NCBI GenBank assembly: GCA_002914805.1
Contig: JXTB01000217.1
Coordinates: 438,706-502,705, forward strand
DNA from: Parasponia andersonii
Taxonomy: Eukaryota; Streptophyta; Magnoliopsida; Rosales; Cannabaceae
Direction: 5' to 3'
DNA length: 64,000 bases
Part shown: one piece after another, positions 11,641 through 22,700 of the stretch
Layout: each line of letters opens with the position of its first letter
Position numbering within the stretch: position 1 is the first letter of the stretch
Notes under the pieces: model-generated
Told to the model about the DNA's origin: nothing
Seen by the model: the letters and a program-made list of their open reading frames with translations, nothing else
The model's database searches: none
Translations under genes and position numbers: made by a program

Positions 11641-14600
11641 TGAAATATCCTAGGAGCTTTACTATTCCCTTTACTATTAGGAATTAATTCTTTAACAAAG
11701 CTCTATGTGACTCAGAGGTAGAATAAATCTCATGCCACTATCTGTACACAAGAAGTTAGGTTTGGGAGAATCCAAACCAACCACAGTCTCCTTATAATTG
11801 GTAAAAAGATCTATCAAGTATCCAAGGAGAACTATCGAGGATGTATTAGTGAAAGTTGACAAATTTGTCTCCCCTATATATTTTATAGTTTTTGACATGG
11901 AAGAAGATCATGAAATCCCAATTAGTCTTGGTCGACCATTCTTAGTGACCGAAAGGACTCTTATAGATGTATAGAAAGATCAACTCATTCTAAGAGTACA
12001 AGGACAACAAGTCACTTTCAATGTTTTCAAGGCGACGAAATATCCAAATAAAGTGGATAACTATTTGAGAATAGACATTGCTAATATTTGCATCAAAGAA
12101 GTATTTAAAGTAAGCCTACCAACCAGTCCTCTTGAGTCTTGTCTTATTAGAGTATCCTTTTCTGACAATTCCGAAGTCTTGGAATGTTTAAAAAGGTTAG
12201 ATGCTACACCACCTATCTTTATCAAGAAGCCTTTCAAAGAATTGGGATACAAGGTTCCTTATCCACTACCATCAGTAGTTAAGCCACCAGATTTGGAAAT
12301 AAAGCCATTACTAGCACATCTGTAATACGCTTTTCTAAGAGAGTCCTCTACACTTCCAATTATTATTTTTACATTCTTAAATGAAGAACAAGAGGAAAAG
12401 CTTTTTAGTGTGTTACGGGACCTTAAAACAGCTTTAGGGTGGACTATTAACGACATCAAAAGAATCGACCCATCTATATATATACATAAGATTTTGATGG
12501 AGGACAACTACAAACCTTCTATTGAACATCAACGATAATTAAACCATATTATGAAGGAGGCAGTACGAGTAGAAATAGTGAAGCTTCTGAATGCTGGCAT
12601 CATCTATCCTATATCATATAGTTACTAGGTTAGCCCTGTACAAGTTGTACCCAAGAAATGAGAGATGGCAATGGTGCGGAATGACAACAACGAATAAATC
12701 CCTAGGAGAACTATTACTGGTTGAAAGGTATGAATTAATTACAGAAAGCTCCATAAAGCTACAAGAAAATATCATTTTTCTCTCCTATTCATTGATCAGA
12801 TACTTGACAAATTAGTTAGGTATCCTTTCTCCTATTTTTTAGATAGCTACTCTAGGTATAATCAGATAGCTATTACTCCTGAGGATCAAGACAAAACTAC
12901 CTTCACTTGCTCCTATGGAACCTTTGCTTATAGAAGAATTCTATTTGGCCTATGCAATGTTCTTGCAACCTTTCAACACTACATGTTAGCAATATTTTCT
13001 GATATGGAAAAATATTTCATTGAGGTATTCATGGACAACTTCTCTATTTTTGGTCCTTCCTTTGACTCTTATCTGGCATACTTAGCCTTAGTATTACAAC
13101 ATTGTGAGGAGACTAACTTAATCTTGAATTGGGAGAAGTGCTATATTATGGTACAAGAGGGAATAGTTCTTGGCCACCAAGTTTCTATGAACGGTATTGA
13201 GGTCGATTGTGCTAAAATTAAGACCATTGAAATGTTACTACCTCCAACATCAATAAAGAGGGTGCGAAGCTTCTTGAGCTATACTAGATTCTATAGGTGC
13301 TTCATTAAGACTTCACTAAAATCACGAAGCCCTTTTGCAATCTTCTTGTAAAGGATGTATCTTTTAAGTTCGGTGAAGAAACGTTCCAACTTTGGAAGAC
13401 TGCATTACTATCAACCCCTATTACTATAGTGCCTAATTAGAGCTTACATTCTAAATTAATGTGTGATGCCAGTGACTAAGCCATTTTAGGTCAATGGAGA
13501 GGTAAAATATTCTAAGCAAGCTAAACCTTAATTGATGCCCAGTAGAATTATGCCACCATTGATGAAGAAATATTAGCTGTGGTTTTTGCTTTTGACAAAT
13601 TTCGGTCATACTTGATTGGTACTAAAGTTATGGTCTACACCGACCATTCTGCCATCAAGTATTTGATTGAAAAGAAAGATGCAAAGCCAAGGCTAATCCA
13701 TTGGATCCTACTATTGCAAGAATTCGACCTAGAAATAAGAGACAAGAAAGGTACTAAGAACTTAGTAACAGGTCACTTATCTCATTTAGAGCTTCATGAA
13801 CAACAAGAAGATATGGAGTCATCCATCAATGAGACATTTTTAGATGAGCAGATTTCTTCACTCAACACCAATAATCTTCTTTGGTTTGCAAACTTCGTGA
13901 ATTACTTAGTAAAGAATGTCTTTCCACCTGACCAAACGAGACAACAAAGGAATAAGTTTCTTTCTGATATGAAGCATTACCATTAGGAAGACCTATTCTT
14001 GTATAAGCATTGTGGTGATCAAATCATCCAAAGTTGAGTTCTAGAAGAAAAAAGATGACAAACATACTTTATCATTGCCATTCTTTTGATTATGGTGGTT
14101 ACTTTGGAGCTAATAGAATAATAACAAAAATTCTTCAGTCGGTTTTCTATTGGCCAACATTATTCAAGGATGCCCACTCTTATGTCATGGCTTAAGAATA
14201 CTGCCAAAGGATTGGAAACATCTCTTGATAACATGAGATGCCTTTAAATAATATCTTGGAGATAGAGCTATTCGATGTTTGGGGAATTGATTTTATGGGG
14301 TCATTCCCACCTTTTTATAATAATGTATATATTCTTATGATGGTTGACTATGTCTTGAAATAGGTTGAAGCAATAGCACTATCTATCAGTGATTCTAAAG
14401 TTGTGATAAACTTCCTTCACAAAAATATTTTCACCTGCTTTGAAACTCCACGGGCATTTATAATCGATAAGGGAAAGCATTTTTCTAACAAGCAACTTAT
14501 TACTCTTTTAGCCAAGTATGGATTGACACATAAGATAGCAACAACCTATCATCCCCAGACGAGTAGGTAGGTTGAGATTTCTAACAAAGAATTGAAGTGA

Positions 14601-15123
14601 AATTTAGAGAAGACAGTGAATGTATCGAGGAAAGATTGGTCAAGAAAATTAGATAATGCACTTTGGGCTTACCAAATAGCTTTTAAAATACCAATTAGAA
14701 TGTTACCCTATCGGTTGGTATTTGGACTGGAACATCATGCATATTGGGCGATAAAGATGTTAAATTTTGACTTCGAGGCAGTGGGACAAAAGCAACTTTT
14801 GCAGCTTTATGAGATGGATGCGCCAAGATGCTTATGAAAATTCCAAGATTTGCAAGGAGCATACAATGAAGTGGCATGATATGCATATTTCTTTCTTACG
14901 TCTATTTCCTAGAAAATTTCGTTCTTAGTGGTCTGGACTATTCATAGTCGTTCAAGTTTTTCCACATAGGGCTATTAAGATTCAAAGTGATGATAGGAGA
15001 TTCAAAGTAAATAGCCAACATCTAAAAGCATATATTGATGGTGGACCTGAGTTGCCAACATACCACATGGCTTTAATGGATCCAAATTCAAAAGTGACAT
15101 TAAGTCTGGCTAACGACGATTAA
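11641..15123 (+). pseudogene. Athila pol pseudogene (PR-RT-RH-INT)
   Basis: This is the remnant of the polyprotein that copies and integrates the element. Retropepsin region: about 11650-12040. Linker: 12053-12325. Reverse transcriptase: about 12560-13350, with TFTCSYGTFAYRR and FGLCN. In the metal-binding motif the expected D-D pair reads FMDN (about 13027-13040), a loss of a catalytic aspartate. RNase H: about 13440-13800, with TDHSAIKYL. Integrase: about 14050-14840, with [23 protein letters not shown] and NALWAYQ. The C-terminal tail ends at the stop at 15121-15123. Numerous in-frame stops and frameshifts separate the blocks. The order PR-RT-RH-INT is diagnostic of Ty3/gypsy. Confidence 0.9.
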
Positions 15124-16649
15124 ACCCAGTGCTTCTTGGGAGGCAACAAATGATCTATTTTTTTTCCTTTTAATTCTAAACTTTTAAATTTCTTTTCTTT
15201 TGTTATGTTTTGTTTGTTTCATTTTATGTTTCTTAGGTCATTGCACAAGTTTGGGGGTTATTATTGTGGACTTCAACAACTCAACTAGAAGCTTCCACCT
15301 GTGAAAACTAAATTTGAGGGAGTTTTCTCTTACTTTCTCTTCTATTTTCAACATTGGGGATAATGTTAATTTTAAGTTTGGGGGTAGGGAGTTAAATTTT
15401 TCCCAAAATAAATAAATAAAATAATAAAGAAATTGATTAGTTTAGTTTAGTTTTTTTTTTTTTTTATGTTTTTTTAGTTATGACTTAGTTTGATAAACGA
15501 ATGCCTATGATAAAACTTTGATTAATTGAATAAAGTTCTTGGGAAAATGATGAATATGATTTTTATCTGTGTATTGATTTTGTGTCAGTTTAATTTTGCT
15601 TATGATTCTTTGGATAATTTTGAGCACATAAATATTTACATTTAATTATTTTGTTTACTTAAGAGAAAGTTTATGTGGACTAAATAAATCTTGAAATCTC
15701 ATTAGTAAACTCTAGAATATGTTTGATTATCACTTGAGGCGAAATCTTAGACTGCATTGTATTAGAGATGTGATTTAGGCTATCTTTGGATCGTTTAAGC
15801 TTTTTAAGCTTACCCTTGTTACTTATATCACTAGTTTACTCCTTTGAGCCTATATTAACCCTTTCTTTGACAACTATATTTTTAGTCTAGCATTAAAAAG
15901 TTTCTAACATTTTACCTTATGCTTCATAGCACATGTGATCTTTGTTGAATAATATGACAATTTGGCAAGAAGGGTGGTGCTGAGAAAAATCTTATGAAGA
16001 CATATGAAGAAAAGAAAAAGAGAAAGTACTATACCCTCGCGCAAAAAAAAGTGAGGAAAAAAATGAAAAAAATTCGAGGATATAGTATTTCAATGAAAAA
16101 ACAGGTTGAGTGAAAGAAGAAAATGATTGAAAAATAAGTTTGAAGGTATTATAGAGTGTTCAAACGAAGAGAAAGATCTGAGAATAATATATGTTCTTAA
16201 GATAATTTGAGCCACAAAAATTTCTTTTATCATACTTATTATCTTAGCCTTACATTACAAGCTTAATAAAGTCCTTATGATTTTTGGTGTCAGTCTATAT
16301 TAGTGGAGAATGGTATAAAAATTAGGTCTATGGAGTTTATATATTTTAATCTAGAGATTTATTATAATTTACTTATTTGCATAAATTGATCTGAGTTGCA
16401 TATGATTAAATGTAATTGTCTATTCACACACACACTCAACGAATCTATAGTGGAATCAAGTTTGCATTTGAATTGAAATTCTAGACCTTTTAACGGTGTT
16501 CGAAATTTTTCTTTGAACTTTATACTATTTGAAATCTTTGAGATAAGTTTTCAAAGTCGAACTTGGTCATATTTAGGTCATATTTAGGTATTTAGAATTT
16601 TAGTTTAGGTTTCTTTTCTTTATTTTACTCGAGGATTAGCAAAAATTCA
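15124..16649 (+). other. Athila 3' non-coding spacer, no env
   Basis: After pol comes TTCTTGGGAGGCAAC (15134-15148), conserved in the older copy. About 1.5 kb of poorly coding sequence follows, with three polypurine-like AGTTTGGGGGT motifs (near 15248, 15374, 16650). Autonomous Athila elements can carry an env-like frame here. None is visible in either orientation. Confidence 0.65.
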
Positions 16650-16661
16650 AGTTTGGGGGTA
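16650..16661 (+). other. Polypurine tract before 3' LTR
   Basis: AGTTTGGGGGTA lies immediately before the TGATAACTC start of the 3' LTR, where plus-strand DNA synthesis is primed in LTR retrotransposons. Confidence 0.7.
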
Positions 16662-17887
16662 TGATAACTCTATTTTTATAGATTTATTTTGGCTTTTTAT
16701 TTATTAAATTTATATGTCTTTGAGCAATTTTAATTTAGATTTTAAGTAATTTAAGTTGTTTAATTTTATTTGGTTTAGATTTAGATTTATTTAATTTTAT
16801 GTTATTTTATTAGGTATAGATATTTTAATTTAATTAGTTTAAGCTAATTTAATTTGAATTAGATTTTTATTAGATTTATAATTTTGATTTTTGTTTGATT
16901 TAGGTGAAATAGAAAAGAATCTGAAAAAAAAAAAAAGAAAAATCACGGATTATTCACACGAGTATAGAATTGGCGTGAAGAATAGTTTCAGGCCGTCGGA
17001 TCAAGCCACAGGTATATCAGGTCTGTGCGTGTCCTACACGCTTCAGAAAAAGGAAGTGGATGAGCTGGTTAGATGGTGGGGCCCGTGGTCAGCTGGTTGT
17101 AATGTCTTCCCGGGTCATGTCTTGTGCTTGGCGTCCATATGCAACAAGTTTTTAGTTCATATTTAGTTTTAGCCAATGAAAAGGAAGTTACGTATTGAGC
17201 TCACGTCTTTCTGCTGCATAGGATTATAGGATTATATGCTTTGTACCAGATTTTGAATAAGAAACGTGAGAGAAAGTGAAAGAGAGAAAAAGATAAAGAT
17301 TAAATAAAAAAGTGACATATTATTCTACTAATCAGAATTAAGTATAGGAACCGTGTGTATAACTCAAACACGTTCTCTTTTCAGTTATAAAAGGACTACG
17401 AAAACACGTTCTCTTTTTAGTTATAAAAGGACTACGAGAGGAGTGAAGAAAAAAAAATATGTCATTTTAGAGAGAGAAATACTATAATCTAGAAAGAGAA
17501 AATCATTAGGAGATAATGCAGTAGAATAAAGTCTCTTCAATCATTATCTCTCTAGTTTGATTTCATTTTACCTTTAGAATTTTATTTAATTTAATTTAAT
17601 TATATTCTAATAAATTGATAATTAAGAGTATTTTTACTTAAATTCGGGAGAGGATAGTAAATAAATTAGGGAATCTTGACTATCAATTAGAAAAATAATT
17701 TAGGGTTAATGAGATAGAGAATTTTTAGTTTATTTTAGTTTTAATTTAATTTAATTTTTTTTAGTCGATTAATTCAAATAAAATTAGGTTAGTTGAATTT
17801 TAGTATTTAATAAATAAACAGTGTTTGTGTTAGATACTCATACTCATTCTATATTAACGTGTATTTTCATTTACAAGTTTCACGGTA
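16662..17887 (+). repeat. 3' LTR of Athila element
   Basis: This 1226-bp LTR starts TGATAACTCT and ends CACGGTA, where the 5' copy has CACAACA; the final CA has decayed to TA. It is about 445 bp shorter than the 5' LTR, mainly through a deletion in the U5 part near 17590. It also carries a tandem duplication of about 36 bp (17366-17436) that doubles the TATA box. The long open frame at 16891-17166 falls in this LTR and has no protein support. Confidence 0.88.
17366..17436 (+). promoter_or_regulatory. Duplicated TATA-box segment in Athila 3' LTR
   Basis: Two tandem copies of about 36 bp (17366-17401 and 17402-17436) each carry ACACGTTCTCTTTT, then TATAAAAGG (17386-17394 and 17422-17430), then ACTACGA. 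The 5' LTR has a single TATAAAAG at 8844-8851, so the duplication arose after insertion or was gained by one LTR. Confidence 0.6.
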
Positions 17888-17892
17888 GGATT

Positions 17893-18400
17893 AACTTCAA
17901 TAATATTTGGCAAATGTTCTCAGCGTCTCCTAGTTAGCATGCTGGCCAATTAACCCACTAGGACCTCCAAATTTTGTATTAAAGCTGCTTGATTTTGGAA
18001 ATTGGTTTTTATCTCCGTCATAAATTGATTGCTAGTGGTGGCCAATTATAGCGATACATATTCGAGTGAGGGCTTCTTCTCCCGTGGTGGGTATCTAGGT
18101 GGGATTGTGATTGTTCTTATTGTTCCAGGAGAAGTTTGGGCTGATTTCTCCGTCTAAGATTGTAGACAACATTATATAGGTTATTGTTCCGGCGGCTAAA
18201 GTTTGACACATATTTTCTCTCTTTTTCTTTGTGTGATGGCCCTCAAATTAATTTATTTAGAAATCTGAATTTCGTATCTAAATACCGTGGCGAGGACTTC
18301 TTTAATAGGAATCCTCCGCTATATGTATATGCCAACCCTAGTAATCTGCCAAGGTTGGTTCAGGTTTTTCTAGCAGTTTGGTGTGCAGCTACTTAGCGAA
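17893..18400 (-). pseudogene. gag C-terminal remnant of old Athila-like element
   Basis: The minus strand reads, with frame changes, a gag tail: KYVSNFSRRNN (about 18230-18200), an RNQPN/FSWNN phrase (about 18155-18125), then FMTEIKTNFQNQ and IQNLEV (about 18030-17955). These correspond to the GWRNHPNFSW and FMTE...NLE regions of Athila gag. The frame stops exactly at the GGATT duplication and resumes at 8108. Upstream of about 18400 the similarity fades and no 5' LTR is seen. The plus-strand frames at 18184-18396 and 18383-18649 are shadows. Confidence 0.7.
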
Positions 18401-19600
18401 GATTTAATTATCCAAGTACTTGTAAAAATACATGTGATATATATTTTTTTACTTTTATGGAAGTTGATGCCATGCATATATAAATATATTTTCCCACTAT
18501 CAAATAAGATCCTGTTTGCAAGATGCCGAGGTATAAACCATGAAATTTTGTCGTACTCTTTAACTTCTCACACAAACACAAGGTATGAACATAAATTTAT
18601 TGTTCATTCAGGATCAAGATACACAATTGCCCTAATTTCTAAGGTCTGAATTTTACTTTTAATCACTATTCTTATACTCCAACCATATTATCACTTGGTC
18701 TTCTTGGTAATAACATACATAAGTAGCTTCTATTTGAATAAATCAAACATTATTCAGCATGAAATAATTTTTAAAAAAATGCCTTTTAGTTGAATAACCG
18801 CTATAATGGCACAAAACTCCACACACAATGCTAAGGGTACCTGTGGTATACAACAATCTAATAGAGATGAACCGCACACTTATAATTTAAATTTACACGT
18901 GGATCTCACGTTCTATAAATGCGTGATGCAAAGCAAATTAAGTGCTTTTAGCATTCAGGGAAAAAAAAAATAAAAGTATTTTCTTTTAGCAATTTTCTTA
19001 ATTAATACTAATTAAAAATATGTTTAAGTTGGATTCACATCATAGTGAAAAGTGACTAAGCGCCTTGCAAACAAATTGCTTGGTAAGTCTAATTATAATA
19101 ATTGAAATAAATCAGAGCGTTAGTCTTATTATAATTGGTTGAAGGAATTAGTATTAATATGAATTCTTTGGTGAAAGGACAACACTAGAACGAAAAAAAT
19201 CACTTTTCAGCGTGATTCAAACGTCAAATCTTAAGAGACATTCCATTACATACATGTTCCTTATTAGTTCGACACAGACTCCTTAATCATTGTAGGATCA
19301 TTAAAAGGAATCAAATTTGCCACCTTGCTTTTGCAAAGAATCAAATACCACTAGTATCAATTTTATTTATTTCATTTTTCGAACCTATGAAGGAATTCTT
19401 AATCTACAATTTTTTTTTACTCCAAGTGATAAGTACACAATTTATCTCATAATATTTATGAATTCATAAGAGGGAACAAATTTGGTATTGTTTCATTTCT
19501 ATTGATATGTAGTGTACTGGTCTTAATTAATTAGTACACAGTTTCATCTAAGCCATACTTCAATAATATTTGTACAAAGAGAGTAGATGGGCAAAGAAAA
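18401..19600. other. Intergenic spacer between retrotransposon nest and K+ channel gene
   Basis: AT-rich sequence with no recognised domain, tRNA or LTR ends. It includes the region downstream of the channel gene's 3' end. Poly-A runs lie at 18960-18972 and 19409-19417. Confidence 0.4.
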
Positions 19601-19791
19601 TATTTCTTCCTAAATTGTATGTAATGTATATACAAGAAAATTTTGCCCTAGATTTTCAGAGCTACATTTGATGTGAGATATCTGAACACTTGGGAGCTAA
19701 ATTTGATGTGACATATCTAAACACTTGGGAGCCGTTTATTTTGTTGATCAGATTAATTAAGGAGTTAGAAATTTGGCGATGGAATTTGAAA
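19600..19791 (-). other. Probable 3' UTR of AKT2-type gene with 35-bp tandem repeat
   Basis: Directly after the TAA (19794-19792, minus strand) comes AT-rich sequence. It contains two adjacent 35-bp units (19659-19693 and 19694-19728) that differ at three positions. The extent of the UTR is a guess; no poly(A) site can be proven without transcripts. Confidence 0.45.
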
Positions 19792-22700
19792 TTATAGATC
19801 ATCAACAATGAAAAGCTTATCATTATCTCTAATCACTTCGATCGAATCGATCTCGGCTCCTTCTTCATTCGTTATCATCAATTTCCTTGCATTTAATCCA
19901 TACTTTTCACCTGTTTTAAAGGGTAACAAAGCATAGACACAAAGTCAATCAATTAGTAACTTTTTGTCCTTAATTGTTAAATCACAAATTTAATTTTCAA
20001 TGGTGAGGAAATATCAGTACATATATCTGTTTTAAACAATATCTAGAATATCCTAGTTTGTTGGTGGACTAATTCCGGCTACGTAGGAGAAAAACACGGA
20101 AAGATCACTGTTTATGATGCAGCTTGACACCACTCTGGGTCCAATTACAAGCTCATTACTTTCTATAAGGAAAAATTTAATTAAGAAACATATGAAAAAA
20201 GAAAAATGGGAGAATAGAAAAAAGTATCCACTGCTATACCTGAATTAGGAGAAATAATTTTAAATACAAATAGATGGCTATACATAGAAACATTTCGAGG
20301 TAAAGTGACATTTGTAACACCACTTTTTAGGAGGACTTCAGAGGATATTCAGAAATTTATCACCAATGGTCATTATAATTAATGACCGGTCATAATTAGA
20401 ATGATAGCTCGTAAAATAGTCCACACGAAAAGTGGTCCAAAAAAATAGCGTTTGAGCCCGAATTATTCCTATAATAAGTTATCACAAGTTATTGATCAGA
20501 AGCAGTGAGCATGAGTCATAAAACCAAAGATTGAATTTTGACCTGAACTTCCTACTTGATTTTCTGTTCGTCAACACCATGTATATGAGGTTTATCCAGA
20601 ATTAGAAGCCTACTTATTATGTAGAATTTACTTGGAGAGAATGGTAAGACTAATCATAAGTAAACAAGTTACTGATTGTGCCTTGTAGCTTGCTTTTATG
20701 ATCAAGAAAGTCTGAAATGATTTATGAAAACCATTGAGAAAAAATATACCTGCAGTGTTTTTGAGCTCCTCAAATGAACTTGGCAACCTAATTAGCCTCC
20801 CAGGTTCCTTGCAAAATGACTCTCTCCTCTCCACTGGATGACCTCTATATATACTCACTCTAAGACAATCAACTCCATTAGATTTTCTCCAACTTCCTTC
20901 TTTTTCCGCATCAAATCGCGCCAAAAGCGCTGCATCTGGTGCATTTTCAGGCACAACAATCTGGTGTCCAACCTCTCGCTTCTGCAGCATTTCATTCAGG
21001 GTTGTCGAAGGAAACTCATACGTGTTTGCATTGATCACATCTGCTCCATTCATCACAAGCAAGTTCACTATTTCAACATTGTTTCCTGCCATGGCTATTT
21101 GTAGAGGTGTTAACCCCTGATGGTTCTTCGAGTCCACGTTTAGTCCGTATTTCAAGAGCTCCTTCATTACTGGGACGTCGTTTCTTTTGGCTGCTGTGCA
21201 TAAAAGTTCACCAGCAACGTATGGATCCGAAAGGACAGAAAAGTGGTAGAGAATATTGAATATGGTGTGATGCTTCGATGCTATAGCATCCCATAATGCT
21301 GTGTTACCATTTATGTCTGCAATGTAAAATAGGCCATATCATGTCAATCATAGGACAGATCATTTCATATTTAGGGTGCCATAGTTTGGCCATCGAAAAT
21401 GTAAATGACAAATTAGTGAGGCATGACAGCGGTAAAATGACCTTTTAAGTGCACATTGCAAGCATGCTTGAGGAGGACCACAACACATTCTTTGTGCCCT
21501 TCGGATGCTGCTATGTGCTGGTGCATAACAAGAAGTAACCAACATAACAAGATCATAATTATCATCACGTCAAACAAATAGGAAATATGCATTTTCCTTA
21601 TTTGATGATTTGTTAATCATCATCGCTTTCTATTTGGTTCGACTTGATTTTGGTTGAACAGAAAATATAAGGCTTAGCTTAAAAGATAGGATCAGAACTG
21701 ATTTAATCTCACTAACAAGCATTGAATCATGGTAGGTTCTACTTGCATTTTTTGCAAGTATTCATATGATAGTGAAATGAAATGATTCTTCCGAATTAGC
21801 ACGATTGAATTGAAAGTTGGAAAAACAAGATTTTCTAACATTTGGATAGTAAAAACATAGAAATATACCAGAGGAGTTCTTCCTTTGGAGTTTCCAATGT
21901 CAGGATCCAGCTTTGCCTTGAGAAGCTCATCAAGAAGAGCTGCATTCCCAGTGCTGGCAACAGTCAACAAATTGTCTGCCATGTTAGGATCACTCTCTTC
22001 TTCTCCACTCTCAACCAGTAATTCTCCAATTTTCAGATCCTTAAGCTTTTTGTGATGCTGCATATCATGTAATACAGTAAATAATAGGCCATCCTTTCAA
22101 TCTATTTAGTCTTCAGAAAACTAGAGAATAAAACGAAAGGGAAAGAATTACCTTAAGGAAGTTTTTGAGCACTTGTAGGTTATCCTCCTTCTTTGTCTGC
22201 ATTGCTTCGATTAGAGCCATGGTTTTAAGCCTTAAGAGCTGCGAAAGAGTCTTTGTTCGATAAGTAAATCCTTGAGGCCTGCAGCAAAGAGCTCCAACTT
22301 CTCCAAAAATGTCCCCTGAATGTAATGTCCCAACAAATAGCTCTTTGTCTGTTTTGCAATCAATTATTTCCACTTCTCCAGAAACAATAATGTAGACATC
22401 ATCCGGCGCCTCATTTTGCATCACAACATCTTCTCTAGGTGGTATGTACTCAGCTTTCATTTTTGAAACCTGCAGATTAATTATGCATTTGGTTATTAGT
22501 TAAACTTATGGTGTTCAACTAAATCAAAAACCATGCCGCAATAACTTAAGGTGTAGTTAATATATGATTTCATTTTCCACCGTGTTGTGTTCATCAAGAA
22601 AAGGATCAAAGTGAGGCACCATACCAAGAGCAAAAGTACTTCCTTAGTGACACCCTTGAAAAGGTAAACTCTCCCAACTGTTGGCAAAAACAAGTGCTGA

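Larger units (their letters stand above)
8104..17892 (+). mobile_element. Near full-length Athila-type Ty3/gypsy retrotransposon with TSD
   Basis: The element spans 8109-17887 (9779 bp) and is flanked by perfect 5-bp duplications GGATT (8104-8108 and 17888-17892). In order it has: 5' LTR; tRNA-Asp-like primer binding site (9786-9803); gag remnant; pol remnant in the order protease, reverse transcriptase, RNase H, integrase (Ty3/gypsy order); long non-coding region; polypurine tract (16650-16661); 3' LTR. The MVQ.NQF gag motif, the Asp primer site and the post-pol spacer point to the Athila lineage. Every coding domain holds stops or shifts, so the copy is non-autonomous. It inserted into the gag end of an older Athila-like element in opposite orientation. 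Confidence 0.9.
579..18400 (-). mobile_element. Old Athila-like Ty3/gypsy element, split by two later insertions
   Basis: The pieces in minus-strand order are: gag C-terminal part (about 18400-17893); end of gag plus protease (8103-7058); post-coding region (7058-6807); 3' non-coding region with polypurine tract (3119-1769); 3' LTR (1768-579). The gaps between them are occupied exactly by a plus-strand Athila (8109-17887) and by a long LTR (3120-6806). Reading across each junction restores continuity with the intact relative. For example, the frame ends before the insertion at 17893 and resumes at 8108 with the gag-typical NPKE and TLRSGK motifs. No reverse transcriptase, RNase H or integrase is seen, and no 5' LTR is found beyond 18400, so the copy is internally deleted and 5'-truncated. 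Confidence 0.75.

Noticed and set aside
15124..16649. env-like gene of Athila
   Set aside because: No sustained frame, signal peptide or membrane segment is visible in the spacer.
16891..17166. 91-residue plus-strand frame
   Set aside because: It lies within the Athila 3' LTR, which has no coding role, and the 5' LTR counterpart is not open.
18184..18396. Plus-strand frame that looks protein-like
   Set aside because: The opposite strand reads as Athila gag tail motifs, so this is a shadow.
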